From the NCBI GenBank assembly GCA_964020155.1, contig OZ026563.1, positions 2,229,940-2,293,939 on the forward strand: a stretch of DNA of 64,000 bases. Direction: 5' to 3'. The DNA comes from Chondrilla cf. caribensis. Its lineage: Eukaryota > Porifera > Demospongiae > Chondrillida > Chondrillidae. This document shows positions 18,605 to 30,507 of the stretch, in pieces. The notes under the pieces were generated by a model. It saw only the letters and a list, made by a program, of their open reading frames with translations, had not been told where the DNA came from and searched no databases. A program made the position numbers and the translations under genes. Numbering within the stretch: position 1 is the first letter of the stretch; every line of letters starts with the position of its first letter.

Positions 18605-20748
18605 AAATGTACATACGTACATATGTACGTATGTATGTAGATGCGCATATGTACGTATGTATGTATCACAGTATGTACATACTTGCATATTTGAGTTTGT
18701 AGATCCTCTAGAAGTTTTATTATTATAAGAACATTTGTTTCATTTACATTTCAAATTTGAATGTACATATGTATACACACGTTTCATACATACATGTACG
18801 TATGTACATTATACGTAGTTTGTGAGCAAACTAAACACAAACGCACATGTTTGCTTTACAGGCTGGACCTTGTAGTCCCTGCTGGTAATGGGACCTCATC
18901 AGTTGGCTCTGGTGTTGTAACCCACTCTCTAAACGGTGTACAGTACGTCTACAGGGGGCAGGATAGCACCACTGTGACCCTCTGGCAGTCCATAGCTGCA
19001 CTGAGAGCACTCCTCTGCTGTGTGGCACTGCTGGTGGCTACTTGGATTCGGAACCATGATAGGCTCGAAGGTACGTTTTGTGTACATATTTTGTCTGTAC
19101 ATTATGGGGCGCCGTTTGTGTAAAAATTACCTACAGATTGAGATGTAAGAAATTTGTGGATATATAACATACATCTGGATCTATAATCATACATCCGGAT
19201 CTATATCATACATCCAGATCTATATTATACATCCGGATCTATAATCATACATCCGGATCTATGTCATACATCCAGATCTATATCATACATCTGGATCTAT
19301 AATCATACATCTAGATCCGGATGTATGATTATAGATCTGGATGTATGACATAGATCTGGATGTATGATATACATCCGGATGTATGCCATATAGATCCGGA
19401 TGTATGTTATATATCCACAAATTTTTTACATCTCAATCCATAGGTAATTTTTACACAAACGGCGCCCCATAGTACATACGTACGTACATGTGTACAGATA
19501 TGTACATATAGTGCAACATAAGATAGTAAGTACCTGGGTCAGTACATATGTATGTCTGGTTAGTGAGTACACTTCACTTAGTTCCTATCTACATATGTAC
19601 ATTAACTAATTGGCTATAACTAATTGACGTAATGTACTATTTTTAATAGTACATTACGTACGTAGGTCAATCTTTACTGATAGTACTACTGATAAAAAGT
19701 ACAGATTTGGTGTGCCCTTCGAGGTACTTACGTACCAAGCAAGTTTGACTGTATATAAAATTGTTGCATGTTCAAAGCTTGTGTGCGTGTTTTCATATTA
19801 AAGCTGACATGCCTGACGTACCTAGGTGCCTATGAGCAATGAAACAGACTTGACAGAATTCAATTTTCTGTTGTAAACAGTGAATCATCTTTGTCTGGAT
19901 GAGGCTGAGTCACCTCGCAGTGAATCATCTTTGTCTGGGACAAGGCTGAGTCACTGTGTGTGGCAGGAAATTGAACTTGTGGTATCATGTGTACAGTAAA
20001 AGTAGAGTACCCCCATCATACATGGGTATACTATATGTTCAGGAAGTCAGTGTTTCAGTTTGGCTTCCTTGGTACAATTATTGTATTTTTACGCATAAAA
20101 GGTCAGTTTGACCACAAAATACACCTGTTCTCAATAACTGGTGCTAATCATAGATACTGTATACCTGGTATACAGTATCTATGTGCTAATATTAATAGAA
20201 AGTTCAGGCTGTTGACTGTCGATGATTGACCTTTATTTCTTGTACACATGACTTCCTGGAATGCTGTGATGTCATTTCAGAGTGTAGTGTGAGGGAAATA
20301 CATAGTCTGACCAAGGGAAAGCTGACCTTAATTGTACCCAGACTGCGAGGCTCTATAACTTCCTGTGTGTAGGTGTATATACATGTAGATTGTTATGACC
20401 ACCTTGTGGGGTAGTCTTGTGTAGCCAGACTCCCCCCCCCCCTGCTTCTGGCTCAGTCCAGCCGTGCTGGAGATGCCATCCATGTTACCAAAGGGGTTGA
20501 CGGGGAACAACTGTCCAGCAACAGTAAAGAACAGTTCATACCTGGGGATCAGTGAAGTCCCTCCCCCTCAATGCCTCTGGATGAGGGGTGGGTTGGTCTA
20601 GCAGGCCAGACTAGTTCTTAAGGACATTGATAATTCTGGGGATTTTCAGGTTACTAATGCTATGTATCTACACATGTGTGTTTTCTTGTTTACTCTTTTA
20701 GAGTGTCTAATTTCGAGAGAAGAAGAAGGAAGAAAGGAAACACAGTAG
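13032..20748 (+). CDS. TMEM237: TMEM237-like tetraspan transition-zone protein, 9 exons
   Basis: TMEM237 is a four-helix membrane protein of the ciliary transition zone in animals. Exons: 13032-13980, 14277-14423, 15710-15831, 16802-16901, 17219-17516, 17777-17853, 18426-18519, 18862-19070, 20702-20748; phases agree and the sum is 2043 nt (680 aa). The first 365 residues are hydrophilic, with basic clusters (KSKKKRTKRK, KKKRRKKKR) and proline-rich stretches. Exon 4 has GDGLFVQD, then four hydrophobic segments: LGGLLAGISLLDAVIVFVL, VPLFSLYQTLYLLFLLSI, WLLIFLAMILTFSIVYIY and ALRALLCCVALLVATWI. The short last exon (ECLISREEEGRKETQ) is the least secure. It is longer than the human protein (about 400 aa), mainly in the N-terminal region. 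Identity rests on topology, basic N-terminus and helix spacing. Confidence 0.8.
13982..14170. repeat. TACGTATG-type tetranucleotide repeats
   Basis: One example of the GTAC/ATAC-rich simple sequence that fills introns of ATAT1 and TMEM237 from about 9.5 to 19.5 kb. It ends here with TATG repeated about six times. Confidence 0.8.
18028..18094. repeat. two-copy tandem duplication, about 34 bp
   Basis: Two near-identical copies starting GCAGCAGGTGTGCATGTA, inside a TMEM237 intron. Confidence 0.8.
18557..18602. repeat. (GT)n microsatellite
   Basis: About 22 GT units in a TMEM237 intron, some 40 bp after the donor of exon 18426-18519. Confidence 0.95.
19104..19471. mobile_element. foldback element with internal ATACATCCGGATCTAT repeats
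   Basis: Outer inverted arms (TATGGGGCGCCGTTTGTGTA at the left, its complement at the right) extend about 70 bp. The centre is a run of about 14 short repeats built on CATACATCCGGATCTATA, switching orientation in the middle. The whole element could form one long hairpin. It lies in the last TMEM237 intron. Confidence 0.85.
19880..19962. repeat. two-copy tandem duplication, about 42 bp
   Basis: Two copies of GTGAATCATCTTTGTCTGG with a following GGCTGAGTCAC, in the last TMEM237 intron. Confidence 0.8.
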
Positions 20749-20894
20749 CAAGCAATGAATGATGTTATTGTTACTGTAGTTAGTTTTATAGTGTTCACTA
20801 TAAGAATATGAAATTCTTTAGTACATAATAATAATATTGATGTTTGCCAGTTTGCTGTTATCAATATAATCATACTGTTCATATGTATATACTG

Positions 20895-21104
20895 TATAGT
20901 GGGAAATTTTCGCAGGACAAAATTTTTGCAGATTACGCATGCGCAGTTGGCGAAACATCCACTAAAATTTTATCTGCAAATTAGGCAGTATTGTTGTTCT
21001 GTCACAAGACTGTGGCCAGCGTGCATCTGTGACAATTTTATCCCCGAATTTTCATTTTTGGAGCCATCCGTGAAAATTTTGTCCCATGGAAATTTCCCGC
21101 TATA
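20895..21104. mobile_element. MITE with TATAGYGGGAAATTT termini
   Basis: The ends are inverted copies (TATAGTGGGAAATTT / TATAGCGGGAAATTT). An inner AAAATTTTGTCC block is also inverted. Confidence 0.75.
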
Positions 21105-21936
21105 TGGTATAGTTAATAATATTGTTATAATTATAAATGATGTCTGAAATGTGTCAATAGTTTTTTCAATTGCCACAAACCTTAAGGTGAAAATTAAAAT
21201 TTTATGTGACATAATATATATTCTTTTAACATTAATACAGCATGTTGTCTTGTACAATTGTATTGCAAGCTGCATACTCAGAGATATACATATTATGGTA
21301 TGTGTATTATTATAATAATAATAGTCATTTCCAGTCCTTATAAGCCAAAATGGCCCATTTTTTTCAATTAATGGCGAATTATTGAATGATAGATTTAAAT
21401 TTAAATTAATAGTGACTAAACAGGAGGTGACAGCAATGCAGATCATAGCAGTTTCATAGCATTATGTATGTACTTTGATGAACACCAAATCAAGTTTTGT
21501 TGGTAGGTGTTAATATGTGAATAGATTTATCTGTCCATGATAGGTACTTAAAACAGGAGTTGGTTGCGCTTGCTGTAGCAAGCATATTGTGTCTTAAGTG
21601 CAAAAATCTTGGGCATGTGATTACAAAGCGATCCAGTCAGACACGGGTGGAAGCAAATAAACACAGAATGTCATATCAGTGGAATTCTTATTTTTGGAAT
21701 TGGAATTGGAATTGGAATTTTTGGAATTCTTTTTTATCAGTGCCATCCCTAGTCAACACTATGATCTACGATATTATATACAATTTCCTTCACAATACAT
21801 AATACAGTTATGTACGTATTCCCATACAAAGGAGAGAAATAACAGGTTAAACCGCGTAAGGATTCACACGCGAGATTTGAGACAATTTTCAAATAATGCA
21901 TGCGAGGTATAAGGACGCCATTTTCCGGCGTCACCC

Positions 21937-21944
21937 TATAAATA
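21937..21944 (+). promoter_or_regulatory. TATA box of SRCR copy 1
   Basis: TATAAATA lies about 98 bp before the start codon of SRCR copy 1, followed by a GAGCGCnnnnGCGCTC palindrome. No comparable TATA box is obvious before copies 3-5. Confidence 0.6.
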
Positions 21945-22041
21945 GAGCGCCAGTGCGCTCTAAAATCATACTTCAGAACACGTCAGCGGCCATTTCACCT
22001 TCCTTTGTGTTGTATATTTACCGATATCGCTAGTGTTGGAG

Positions 22042-24507
22042 ATGAACACTTCAGTACTTACTTTGGTTGTCGCATCCTGCCTCGTGGGTGAGTATACCGG
22101 TCGATTTATCGTATGTTAGATATCAACAGTTAACATCCGTTTGCCTCTTTATTGTAGGGCTAGCCCTGGCTCAGACTTATACGCTGAAGAGCATTTCACT
22201 GAAAGATGGGACATCTAATAGAGGACGTATCAATGCTGAAGTCGTCCGGAAAACTGACACTGGCGACGAAAATACCATCAATGTCCCTGTGTGCGGAAGC
22301 GTTGACCTCTATACTGCTTACTTACTGTGTACGAAATTGGGCTACCTATTCTCTACGGATTACGGCACAGTTTCCCAATTTGGGTAGGTTTGTGTGAGAA
22401 CGTGGTGCATGGTTTACTGACATGGGTTATCAATCTATACGAAACAGACACTTTTCTCGCTATTGTTGTCCATTCGGATCTGTACTATAGAGTATGGTAA
22501 GGTATACCCTCGTTTCGGACACGGATTTTTCTCTTTGCTGATCGTTTTTCGGATCAAATTTGATATCAGACTGATCTTTAATGTTCGGAATTAGAGCACC
22601 TTACAACGTAGCGTGAAGGTATATATGTTTCGAATAGCTCATCGATTGGACGGCTCGCAACCCGTGCGAGCAATGTCAGCTACTTGTCAGAGCTCAACAC
22701 GTGTTGTGAGATCCTAAGTACAATAAACAATTGAAGTAACTAAACAGCAGCTGTTGTATGGTTTGGTATAGGCTTTAGACCCTCAGACCGACCGAGTGTG
22801 CCTATTTACTGCCTCATTTGCCCTTTATATACCACCTAAATGGTTGCGGTAATCAGTTGTGTACACGAACAGCTGTTAGCCATACTAGTGTAGCTTTGTG
22901 TACATCTACTAAACTGACACTAATCAAGGATATCATCTAATTATGCTATGGTTTATATCTCCAAGGGTTCATGTGATTTTATCTGTAGTACAGAGGTCAA
23001 TGGGGGTTACAATTTTGTATGGTGGTCGTAATATGATTGGCAGGGTGTAGCATACCTTTGAAATTCTACTGTGGGGCAGTGGCACCTTTCATGTGCACAC
23101 AAATGTAGCTCTAATGATTATTGCTTCGAGCAATGTTGTATTTGGAATGTTAGCATGTGCATGTGTCTAGGCATTTAATAAGAGACTGAGTATGGTTTGA
23201 GGGTTGTAAAACTGACTTAATGATGAAGTTGACAGTAGAGTGTTCGGTTGTAGTGAAATCAACATGTGGGAGTTTGTTTTTGGAAGAAATGATATTGTGT
23301 GACAATGACAATTATTTCTCATTGTGAATCTGTCTGGCTTGTGGATTTTCTGTTTCAAAATACAAATGGAATGAATATAGTGTCAGTTAAATAAATTTCT
23401 CTAATTTCAACATTGCACAATTCTTGGTGTGTGTGTGTGTGGCTTTGGCTGTTTCAACTTAACTATCATATATCCCTGTCCTCCTCTTGCATGCAGTCTT
23501 CCAGGTACCTCTGCTACCGAGGCCATTGGTCATCTCCGCTGCGATGATGTCGTGGATCTCAGCCAGTGCACATTCTACTATACTTCGATCTCCAATTGCA
23601 CTGCATCGGAACAAGCAGCCCTTGCCTGCAGTGAGTGACATGTGGCGCATTGTGGTTTCCTGCTTATAATAACTGACCATTAATTGCAGGTGTTATGAGG
23701 AAATGGATATTTGTGATTATTATAGGGGACACACAAGTTGAGACATCTTGTAGCTGTTTGCATATCATATTGTGTGTAGTATATTAATATTTTGTGGGAT
23801 GGTCATAGTTGTGAAAGTTCAAACAGAAAATTGCTAATTGTTACAGTGGGAATACTCAGCTGTTACAAACTCGATGGATTTACCTGATTCATTCAAATTT
23901 AGGATGTTTAGCTACCTGAAATGCCATAATAATTTAGAGTCTATACACTAGAAGAAATACAGTGCATGGTGTTATGCAATATGATTGATTCTCTGCTTGG
24001 AAACTGCCAAATTATACCCCCCATGGTTGTTAATGCTTCATGCTATAAAGTAATTGACTGTACTTGTACATGCTCATATTGTGCCAGTTCCAACCCTACT
24101 AAACTATGACTTGCAATATTCAAGTTAGCTGCTACCTAATCTTAGACGAACAGCTATATCGAATAGGTTGATTTAAAAAATGTCTATGGTGAACTGATGT
24201 GTTTTTATGAACAGCCTTCGAGATGGAGAATGTATTTAATCCAGAGTCTATTCATACCGTATATGCACATTATGAAGTGGTGGTAAATTCATGCGGTGTT
24301 TCCTACATCAGTTACCAGTCAAATCCTAACACTATTCATCTTGTTTTTTTTGCAGTGCTCACTCCTGGTCAAATTGCTGGCATCTCAATTGGAATTTTTC
24401 TCCTTTGCCTTCTGATTATCTGTATTCCAGTCATCATTTGCTGTTGTTGCTGCTGTGGAATCTGTGCTTGTGCAACTGGTGCAAGTGGTGGCTACAACAA
24501 GATGTAG
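22042..24507 (+). CDS. SRCR mini-receptor, copy 1
   Basis: Exons 22042-22087, 22158-22383, 23497-23630, 24356-24507; phases 1-2-1; 185 aa. A signal peptide ends near LALAQ. The ectodomain reads like one scavenger receptor cysteine-rich domain: TLKSISLKDG...GRI opens it, VCGSVDLYTAYLLCTKLGY matches the CDD..A.VVCRQLGY block, and the second half has LRCDDVVDLSQC, SNC and LAC. The six cysteines fit a group A pattern; the usual WGTVC tryptophan is absent. Exon 4 encodes LTPGQIAGISIGI, a helix, then ICCCCCCGICACATGASGGY and NKM. Cytosolic cysteines next to a helix are often palmitoylated. Function unknown; a surface recognition protein is the simplest guess. First of six tandem paralogues. Confidence 0.82.
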
Positions 24508-25371
24508 TTAGCAGCTTTCTTGCATGGCTGTTTAATGATGACAATTAAATATAGACATGTACACACAAATGTAGACATGTACAATTATATATGAAGTATA
24601 ACAATTTAAATTTGTTTCTTCATCAGTATTGTATGAAATCACAATCCTTGCAATTGATTGAATTGAAAGGGTTTAAATTGAGTAATGCGGACTCGCATAT
24701 ATTATACACAGCACAGCAACTGATCGAATTGTTAAGAAAACATAATACAGAAACAAACGGTGCAAGTATGAGATTAATTAATGCAGGTCATTACTTCCTG
24801 TAATGTCAACTATATGCATATCAATATTAATAATGCAGAAACTCAGTCATCCAAACGACCTGAAATAGTGCATCAGCTATTTAAATTTGATAATAATTTT
24901 AATTTATAGTAAAGTTATGTGAAATATTTTCTAGAGCTATAGCTGGTGCATGGGAAAATTCAGTGCATATCTCAAATAGCTTTATTACATACTACTATGT
25001 TATGTGCCTTCAGTTAGGACAATTCTGAAATTTGTACAAAGTTGTGTGTGAGCTAGCTATATTATAATGTATTGAAGTGGGTATAAAATTCTGTTATATA
25101 TAATAATTATATATATATGTAGTATTGCATAACAATATAAATAATAATTATTATATTTCTATTATTACAATATTGCTATTGTTTGTAATATATTATCACA
25201 TGAATCATGGTCACGTTGTTTACAATAAACAACCTATAACAATAATAAAACAATACATATTACAATATTATACTTAATTAACAATGTATACATATAGTTA
25301 TTATATTTGAAATAATGATAAGCACACAGTTTGCTGTGTGCACATATACATGTAATAATAATAAAAAAAAC
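24508..25371. other. AT-rich spacer after SRCR copy 1
   Basis: ATTAAA close after the stop (near 24544) is a possible poly(A) signal. The rest is AT-rich simple DNA with no supported gene. Confidence 0.5.
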
Positions 25372-26267
25372 CTAAGAGACAAAGTCAATATAATCGTTGT
25401 TGGACTTCATAGTGCCCAGCACCGCAGCAGCATTGCCCCTCTGTATAGCCACCGATATCCTCTGTTGGAGAAAGTGAAAGGATTGTGCCTCCCCAGATTC
25501 CGACTTGAGGTGGTGCCCAAGTTCACGAAGGAACTGTAGAGCCTCTGGGCCAAAGACACTTGTTGTCTCAATGGCCACAGGTACAAAATGGTGGCTTGCT
25601 TCCAGCTCTGCGTACTTAGTTCGTTTCCTTTGTTCAGCCTGGGCTGCGACTGTGCCAGCTTCTCTGGATGGGTATGGGAGGGGGCAAACATGTCCGGACA
25701 TGTGGCATCCCAAACCAGAACTCGGCCGGTCTTCCAAGGCACAATGGTGGCCCCATCGGGCCGTTTCCCATCTGATAGGCAGATGCCAGTTGGCTCCAGT
25801 TGAGAGGGCACCCCCGCTGATGTTAACGCTCTCTTGATGATGTCATTGATGGCTGCGTGGCGAGGGTGTCTACCCTGACTCTTGCGGCAACTTAGACCAT
25901 GTAGACCTTGGTGGCTCACTAGTGTATGGCAGTGTTGGCACTTGTGAGGTTGGCACAGTGTGAGTCCTAGGCGGAGCCCCATGGCCACACGGATTACCTC
26001 GTTGTCCATTTGCAATCCTAAAGAAGACACCAGAAAAGCATGCAGCCATGCTCCAGACTCCTTTGCACAAGCAGTGAGCAGGCGGGCTCGAGTGAGTGCA
26101 TCTGGGGCTGACTCCAAAAGGTCCTTATAGGCTGATGTCACTTGGGGAGTATCCCAAGACTTCTGGAGAAAATAAGCTGGTGCAGGTGGTATAATATATA
26201 TATGTAGTCTTGCAGATGTTGATACAGTGAGGACATGTCTCATTTTACTTATGTTCATATTATGCAT
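25372..26267 (-). mobile_element. non-LTR retroelement fragment, C-terminal region, frameshifted
   Basis: One frame (from 26267) reads WLHAFLVSSLGLQMDNEVIR, GLRLGLTLCQPHKCQHC, GLHGLSCRKSQGRHPRHAAI and KRPDGATIVPWKTGRVLVWD. This is the zinc-knuckle-like and endonuclease-like C-terminal region common in invertebrate reverse-transcriptase polyproteins. The continuation (HFVPVAIETTSVFGPEALQF) is in another frame ending at 25372, so the copy is broken. Polymerase motifs are missing. PDG..PW..WD resembles a restriction-like endonuclease core, by resemblance only. Confidence 0.75.
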
Positions 26268-26797
26268 GCATTTGCTGTCACAAAATAACCTTTGTTATAA
26301 TTGATTGTAGCATCCATGGCATGGTGCATATGCACCACAGTGTATGTCTTTGTCTTTAATGATTGTAGACCTCTTTGAGTTTTGTAGGGAGCTGTAATAT
26401 TAGTTCCTGTTGCTATTGATCTCCAGCTTAGGAGTAAGTAATAATGAATTGACTTATTGTTAGAGTGCTTTCATTCCACATCTGCCTAGAACGTATATGT
26501 GTTCGGTGCATGCTTGTGTACATACATATGTATGTATGTTTATTATATGAGTGTATTTATGCATGCATATGTGTGTACAATATTGTGTTTTTTAGGTGTG
26601 TATTCATACGCATGTGTATGGAAAGTATGCACATATGTATGAATAATAAAGTATATATCACGCATTATGAAGCCAGAAACATAGGCAGAAGCATTCCACC
26701 TTTGTAATTAGGACGTTTAGGAAGCTCACGTGATTCATCCACGTGATATGTATGACGTTGAAGAAGTGCTTTCAACTTTAGAAACGTTTTCGAGAAA
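26268..26797. other. upstream region of SRCR copy 2
   Basis: Contains ATG/TATG-rich simple sequence. Two CACGTG E-boxes at 26727-26732 and 26740-26745 lie within 71 bp of the start codon of copy 2. No gene seen. Confidence 0.5.
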
Positions 26798-29784
26798 ATG
26801 AAGATAGTTGCCCTTTGTTTGGTTCTCGCCTCTTGCGTTCTGGGTAAGTCATGCGTAGTGGTGATTAGGCTTGTTAAGGTATCATGGTTAGGATCTATAT
26901 CAGTGGAATGTCGTTTGTCAGTTCCTCGATGAGTGTCTTGAGTAACTTCCCGACATTTTGTTTTCCAATCTAGAGCGCTCTCTTGCACAGAATTTCCCGA
27001 TCGAAAGTATTTCACTGGAAGGTGGTGATTCGTCTACCAGTGGTCGTTTGATAGCGATAATCCTTACTGGTGACGCTTTCAACACGACCACCATAACCAC
27101 TGTGTGTAACGGTGTTGACATGACTACAGCCGTTTTCGTGTGCCAAAAGTTAAACTACGTGTTCACTCCAGCGTACGGCACTGCAAGTGATTTAGGGTAA
27201 GAACACTTACATTTGGTGTAGTTCCAATTGGATTGTATTTGTGGAGATGGTGATAAAGTATCATGGACAACCAATTGATACGCATCCATCATTTCCAAAT
27301 TTTGCCTTTCCTTTCATCTAGCGATGTGTATTACAATGAACCCTCTCTATGTTTTAGAACTCCTAATGAGGGCATCTCTATAGTAAGGATACAAGATATC
27401 CCAGTGTAGTACTGTAGTGTATTGAATAAGCTATGGAATGAGAAGCCTCTGTAACAAGGACATGTATATCGAGAACCCAAGGTGTCCGTGACAGAGTGAT
27501 TCTGCTGTATATTGTTCATGTTTACTGGAGCCTTAATAGTGTCTTTGTGTAGTTTAAAGGTTCAAAGTTGAAATGAAACATCCTCATTCCGATACTGGTG
27601 TATGTGTAAATTGAATCCTGGTTATCCAACCTTGTCTACTCCAATGAGTCCAATGGTATCCTGATGGTTTGTTGAGGAGTTGGTCTGTGCTCGTGCTAGT
27701 CTAGATAGGCTTTCTGATAAATTGAGATAATAAAGTTTAGTGTTTGGTTTACACAAGTCAGGATTTGGTGTTTATTATCTAAGCTCAATACTCTATTCAT
27801 CAAATCTCCCATATAATAGAAATATTGCTGAAGTATCAATAACTGTATTGGACCTGTATAGTGAATGTTAGTTGTTGAATTGGTAGGAATTGAATCAGTA
27901 ATGGAAAGTGATTGATTTAATAGGCTTTAAAGGTGTGTTGATGTACTTTGTACTTTACACTCCACTGAAGCCAGTGAAGTGTACCAATAACAGATTGTAA
28001 TACCAAGGGATAAATATGGCCAATTTAGTACAAGTTCCCTGAGATAGAGTTCGGAGCTACCTGTGACTCTTGCAGTCTGTACAGGATACAGTGACCAATA
28101 ACTACATGCTAGGTTGTTGTGTTAAGAGGCTAAAGTGTACAAGATCATTTAAAGTCAGCCATGGTGCTAGTGTATGGAGTGTTGTGGTCGGCTGTGGTCC
28201 TAGTGTGTTGTGGTCGGCTGTGGTCCTATTGTGTTGTGGTCGGCTGTGGTCCTATTGTGTTGTGGTCGGCTGTGGTCCTAGTATGTTGTGGTCGGCTGTG
28301 GTCCTAGTGTGTTGTGGTTGGCTGTGGTCCTAGTGTGTTGTGGTCGGCTGTGGTCCTAGTGTGTTGTGGTCGGCTGTGGTCCTAGTGTGTTGTGGTCGGC
28401 TGTGGTCCTAGTGTGTTGTGGGCAGTTGTGGTCCTAGTGTGTTGTGGTCGGCTGTGGTCCTAGTGTGTTGTGGTCGGCTGTGGTCCTAGTGTGTTGTGGT
28501 CGGCTGTGGTCCTAGTGTGTTGTGGTCGGCTGTGGTCCTAGTGTGTTGTGGGCAGTTGTGGTCCTAGTGTGTTGTAGTTAGTCGTGTTTCTAATTCACAG
28601 GGTGTTTAATTATTGAGTCAGCTGTCTGTGGCTTACTAGTGTGCACAATGTTCTATCCAATGTGACTAATATTCAGGAGACAGCTAATTAATGTAATTAC
28701 ACTAATCGAGAGAGATGTACTGAATGTTTATCCTACTATCCAATACTAGGTAATTATTATATCATTTAAGATGCAACAAGAGTATAACAATACATTATGT
28801 CTTTTAAAAATTGTTTGTTTTAGAATCAGTTTGATCAGTATCGTCACACCAGTTTCCATTTTCCAAGTATTACATCTTCTTCCCTTTGTTCCAGACTTTC
28901 TAGTAGCAACAGAACATCAGATGCTCTAATTGCCAACCTGAGATGCAGTGGAACTGAATTCAGCCAGTGCCAATCCACAAATGTTACCATGGAATGCGAT
29001 GCTTCCCAGGAGGCAGCCGTCTCCTGCAGTAAGTGATTCACTAGTAATGCTTTGCTTATGGTCTTCATGTTGGCATGGTCCATGCCACGAGTATACAAGA
29101 ACTTTGAATTGTTTTCTTTTGATGGACTTTTTGAATGAATTCCTAGTGCCTTGTGTGTCTTATGATCTCTGTGTATATACAGTGGAGCTCCTCTATGAAG
29201 GACACTTTGGGATCCCAAATTTATGTCCTCAATTTGGAAGTTACCTAATACACTAACAGTACTACATTGGGATGCAGAATGGTGTCCTTATTGTAGAGAT
29301 TTCCTGAAACCAGAGCAATGGTAATAGAGGTTCTTCTGTAGTGATGTATGCAATCCCAAGAAGAATATTATATTATAAAACAAAGGACAGGTATACATAC
29401 CTGAAATGTTCAGTGAATTACTTCAATGTCATTATTTATAGAGTATTTACAATTTGGAGATAATTTAATACACTGCAGTTTGATAACACAGCTTGTGTTT
29501 GTATGGAATGCCTGTACTACACACACTTTCAGTGTACTCAGTGTGTGTGTGTGTGTGTGTTTGTGTGTAATGTGTTTAACCATAAATCCAACAATCCATG
29601 CAGTTTTTAGAAAACCCTGTGTACTGGTCTTGCTTCCACTGTAGTCCTGACTCCTGGCGAAGTTGCTGGTATCTCAATCGGAATCATTGCCTGTTATCTT
29701 CTGACGATCTGCACTCCAATAGTCATTGCCTGTTGCTGCTGCTGTGGACTCTGTGCTTGCCTGAAAGGCTACAAAAAGATCTAG
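26798..29784 (+). CDS. SRCR mini-receptor, copy 2
   Basis: Exons 26798-26843, 26974-27196, 28895-29028, 29645-29784; phases 1-2-1; 180 aa. Signal peptide MKIVALCLVLASCVLG. The ectodomain has FPIESISLEGG, TVCNGVDMTTAVFVCQKLNY, LRCSGTEFSQC, ECD and SC, the six-cysteine SRCR pattern of copy 1. The helix starts LTPGEVAGISIGI; the following CCCCCGLCACLKGYKKI is shorter and more basic than in copies 1 and 3-5. Intron 2 holds a 26-bp minisatellite and a transposon relic. It diverges clearly from copies 3-5, so it is an older paralogue. Function unknown. Confidence 0.82.
28170..28580. repeat. 26-bp minisatellite, about 16 copies
   Basis: Units of GTTGTGGTCGGCTGTGGTCC plus TAGTGT in intron 2 of SRCR copy 2. 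The open frame across it is a repeat artefact. A short relic at 34495-34530 marks the broken duplicate of this gene. Confidence 0.92.
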
Positions 29785-30507
29785 TACACTGAACAATGGT
29801 TACATTTTTGGCTTAAATTGTTACAATAAGGCCCTTTATACATGTTGCTACACTCTTTATTAGTGTACAATGTACAACGCAATGCACATTTAGGAAAGCA
29901 ATTTTGACACTACATTTGGAGATTGGTTCTTGGATAATACTGAGCATTAGATATTGTAATGATGTATAATAGTGTAAGATTATGTTTCATAAAAGTGCAT
30001 GGTTTGAATGCCAACATTTGAGTCTGATTCACACAGCAAAGAGCATTAATGTTACACCAGTATAATCAATAATGTAAGCCTTAAGCTGGGAATGTCTGAA
30101 TATTACAGTCAGAACGCATGCAAATCTTTAGTTTGTAATTTTATGAGTGTGTATGTGCGTGTGTATTATAATTATATTGCATGCGGAATAACCATTATGT
30201 AGCAAGCTATAAGCTATAACCTAGCCATAGCATGTGAACTATTAGTCTGACGTAGCCCAGACCCATCCTAGATAGTATAGTACCATCCGGTTTCCATTTT
30301 ATTAGGGCGCGGAAATTATCTATGGACTAGTGAACTAGTCACTTGAGTACAAGTCTTGTAACTCGTGACCTGGCGCAACCCACCCACGTAGTCTATAGTC
30401 TCGCGTATTATTTCCAAGTACAGCAACCCAAAGGCGACAGCCACACTTCCTTGGAAATTTCTAGTTTCTTGATCCAACAATCGTGCCCGCTAGAACAGAA
30501 TACCGTC
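29785..30507. other. 3' flank of copy 2 and promoter region of copy 3
   Basis: No gene seen. A truncated end of the TCTGACGTAGCCCAGACC transposon family starts at 30246. The following 150 bp up to ATG 30508 closely resemble the regions before copies 4 and 5, marking the duplicated promoter. Confidence 0.65.
30246..30330. mobile_element. truncated TCTGACGTAGCCC transposon end
   Basis: Begins TCTGACGTAGCCCAGACCC and contains CCATCCGGTTTCCATTTTAT, matching one terminus of the elements at 35326 and 43073-48120. The opposite end is missing. Confidence 0.75.

Larger units (their letters stand above)
20749..22041. other. spacer between TMEM237 and the SRCR array
   Basis: AT-rich DNA with one MITE (20895-21104), a short GGAATT run near 21695, and the promoter of SRCR copy 1 at its end. 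No further gene recognised. Confidence 0.5.

Noticed and set aside
28070..28333. Open frame across the 26-bp minisatellite
   Set aside because: A 26-bp unit shifts frame each repeat; the opening is chance, and it lies in an SRCR intron.
28170..28580. CRISPR-like array
   Set aside because: Units are contiguous with no unique spacers, and the genome is eukaryotic.
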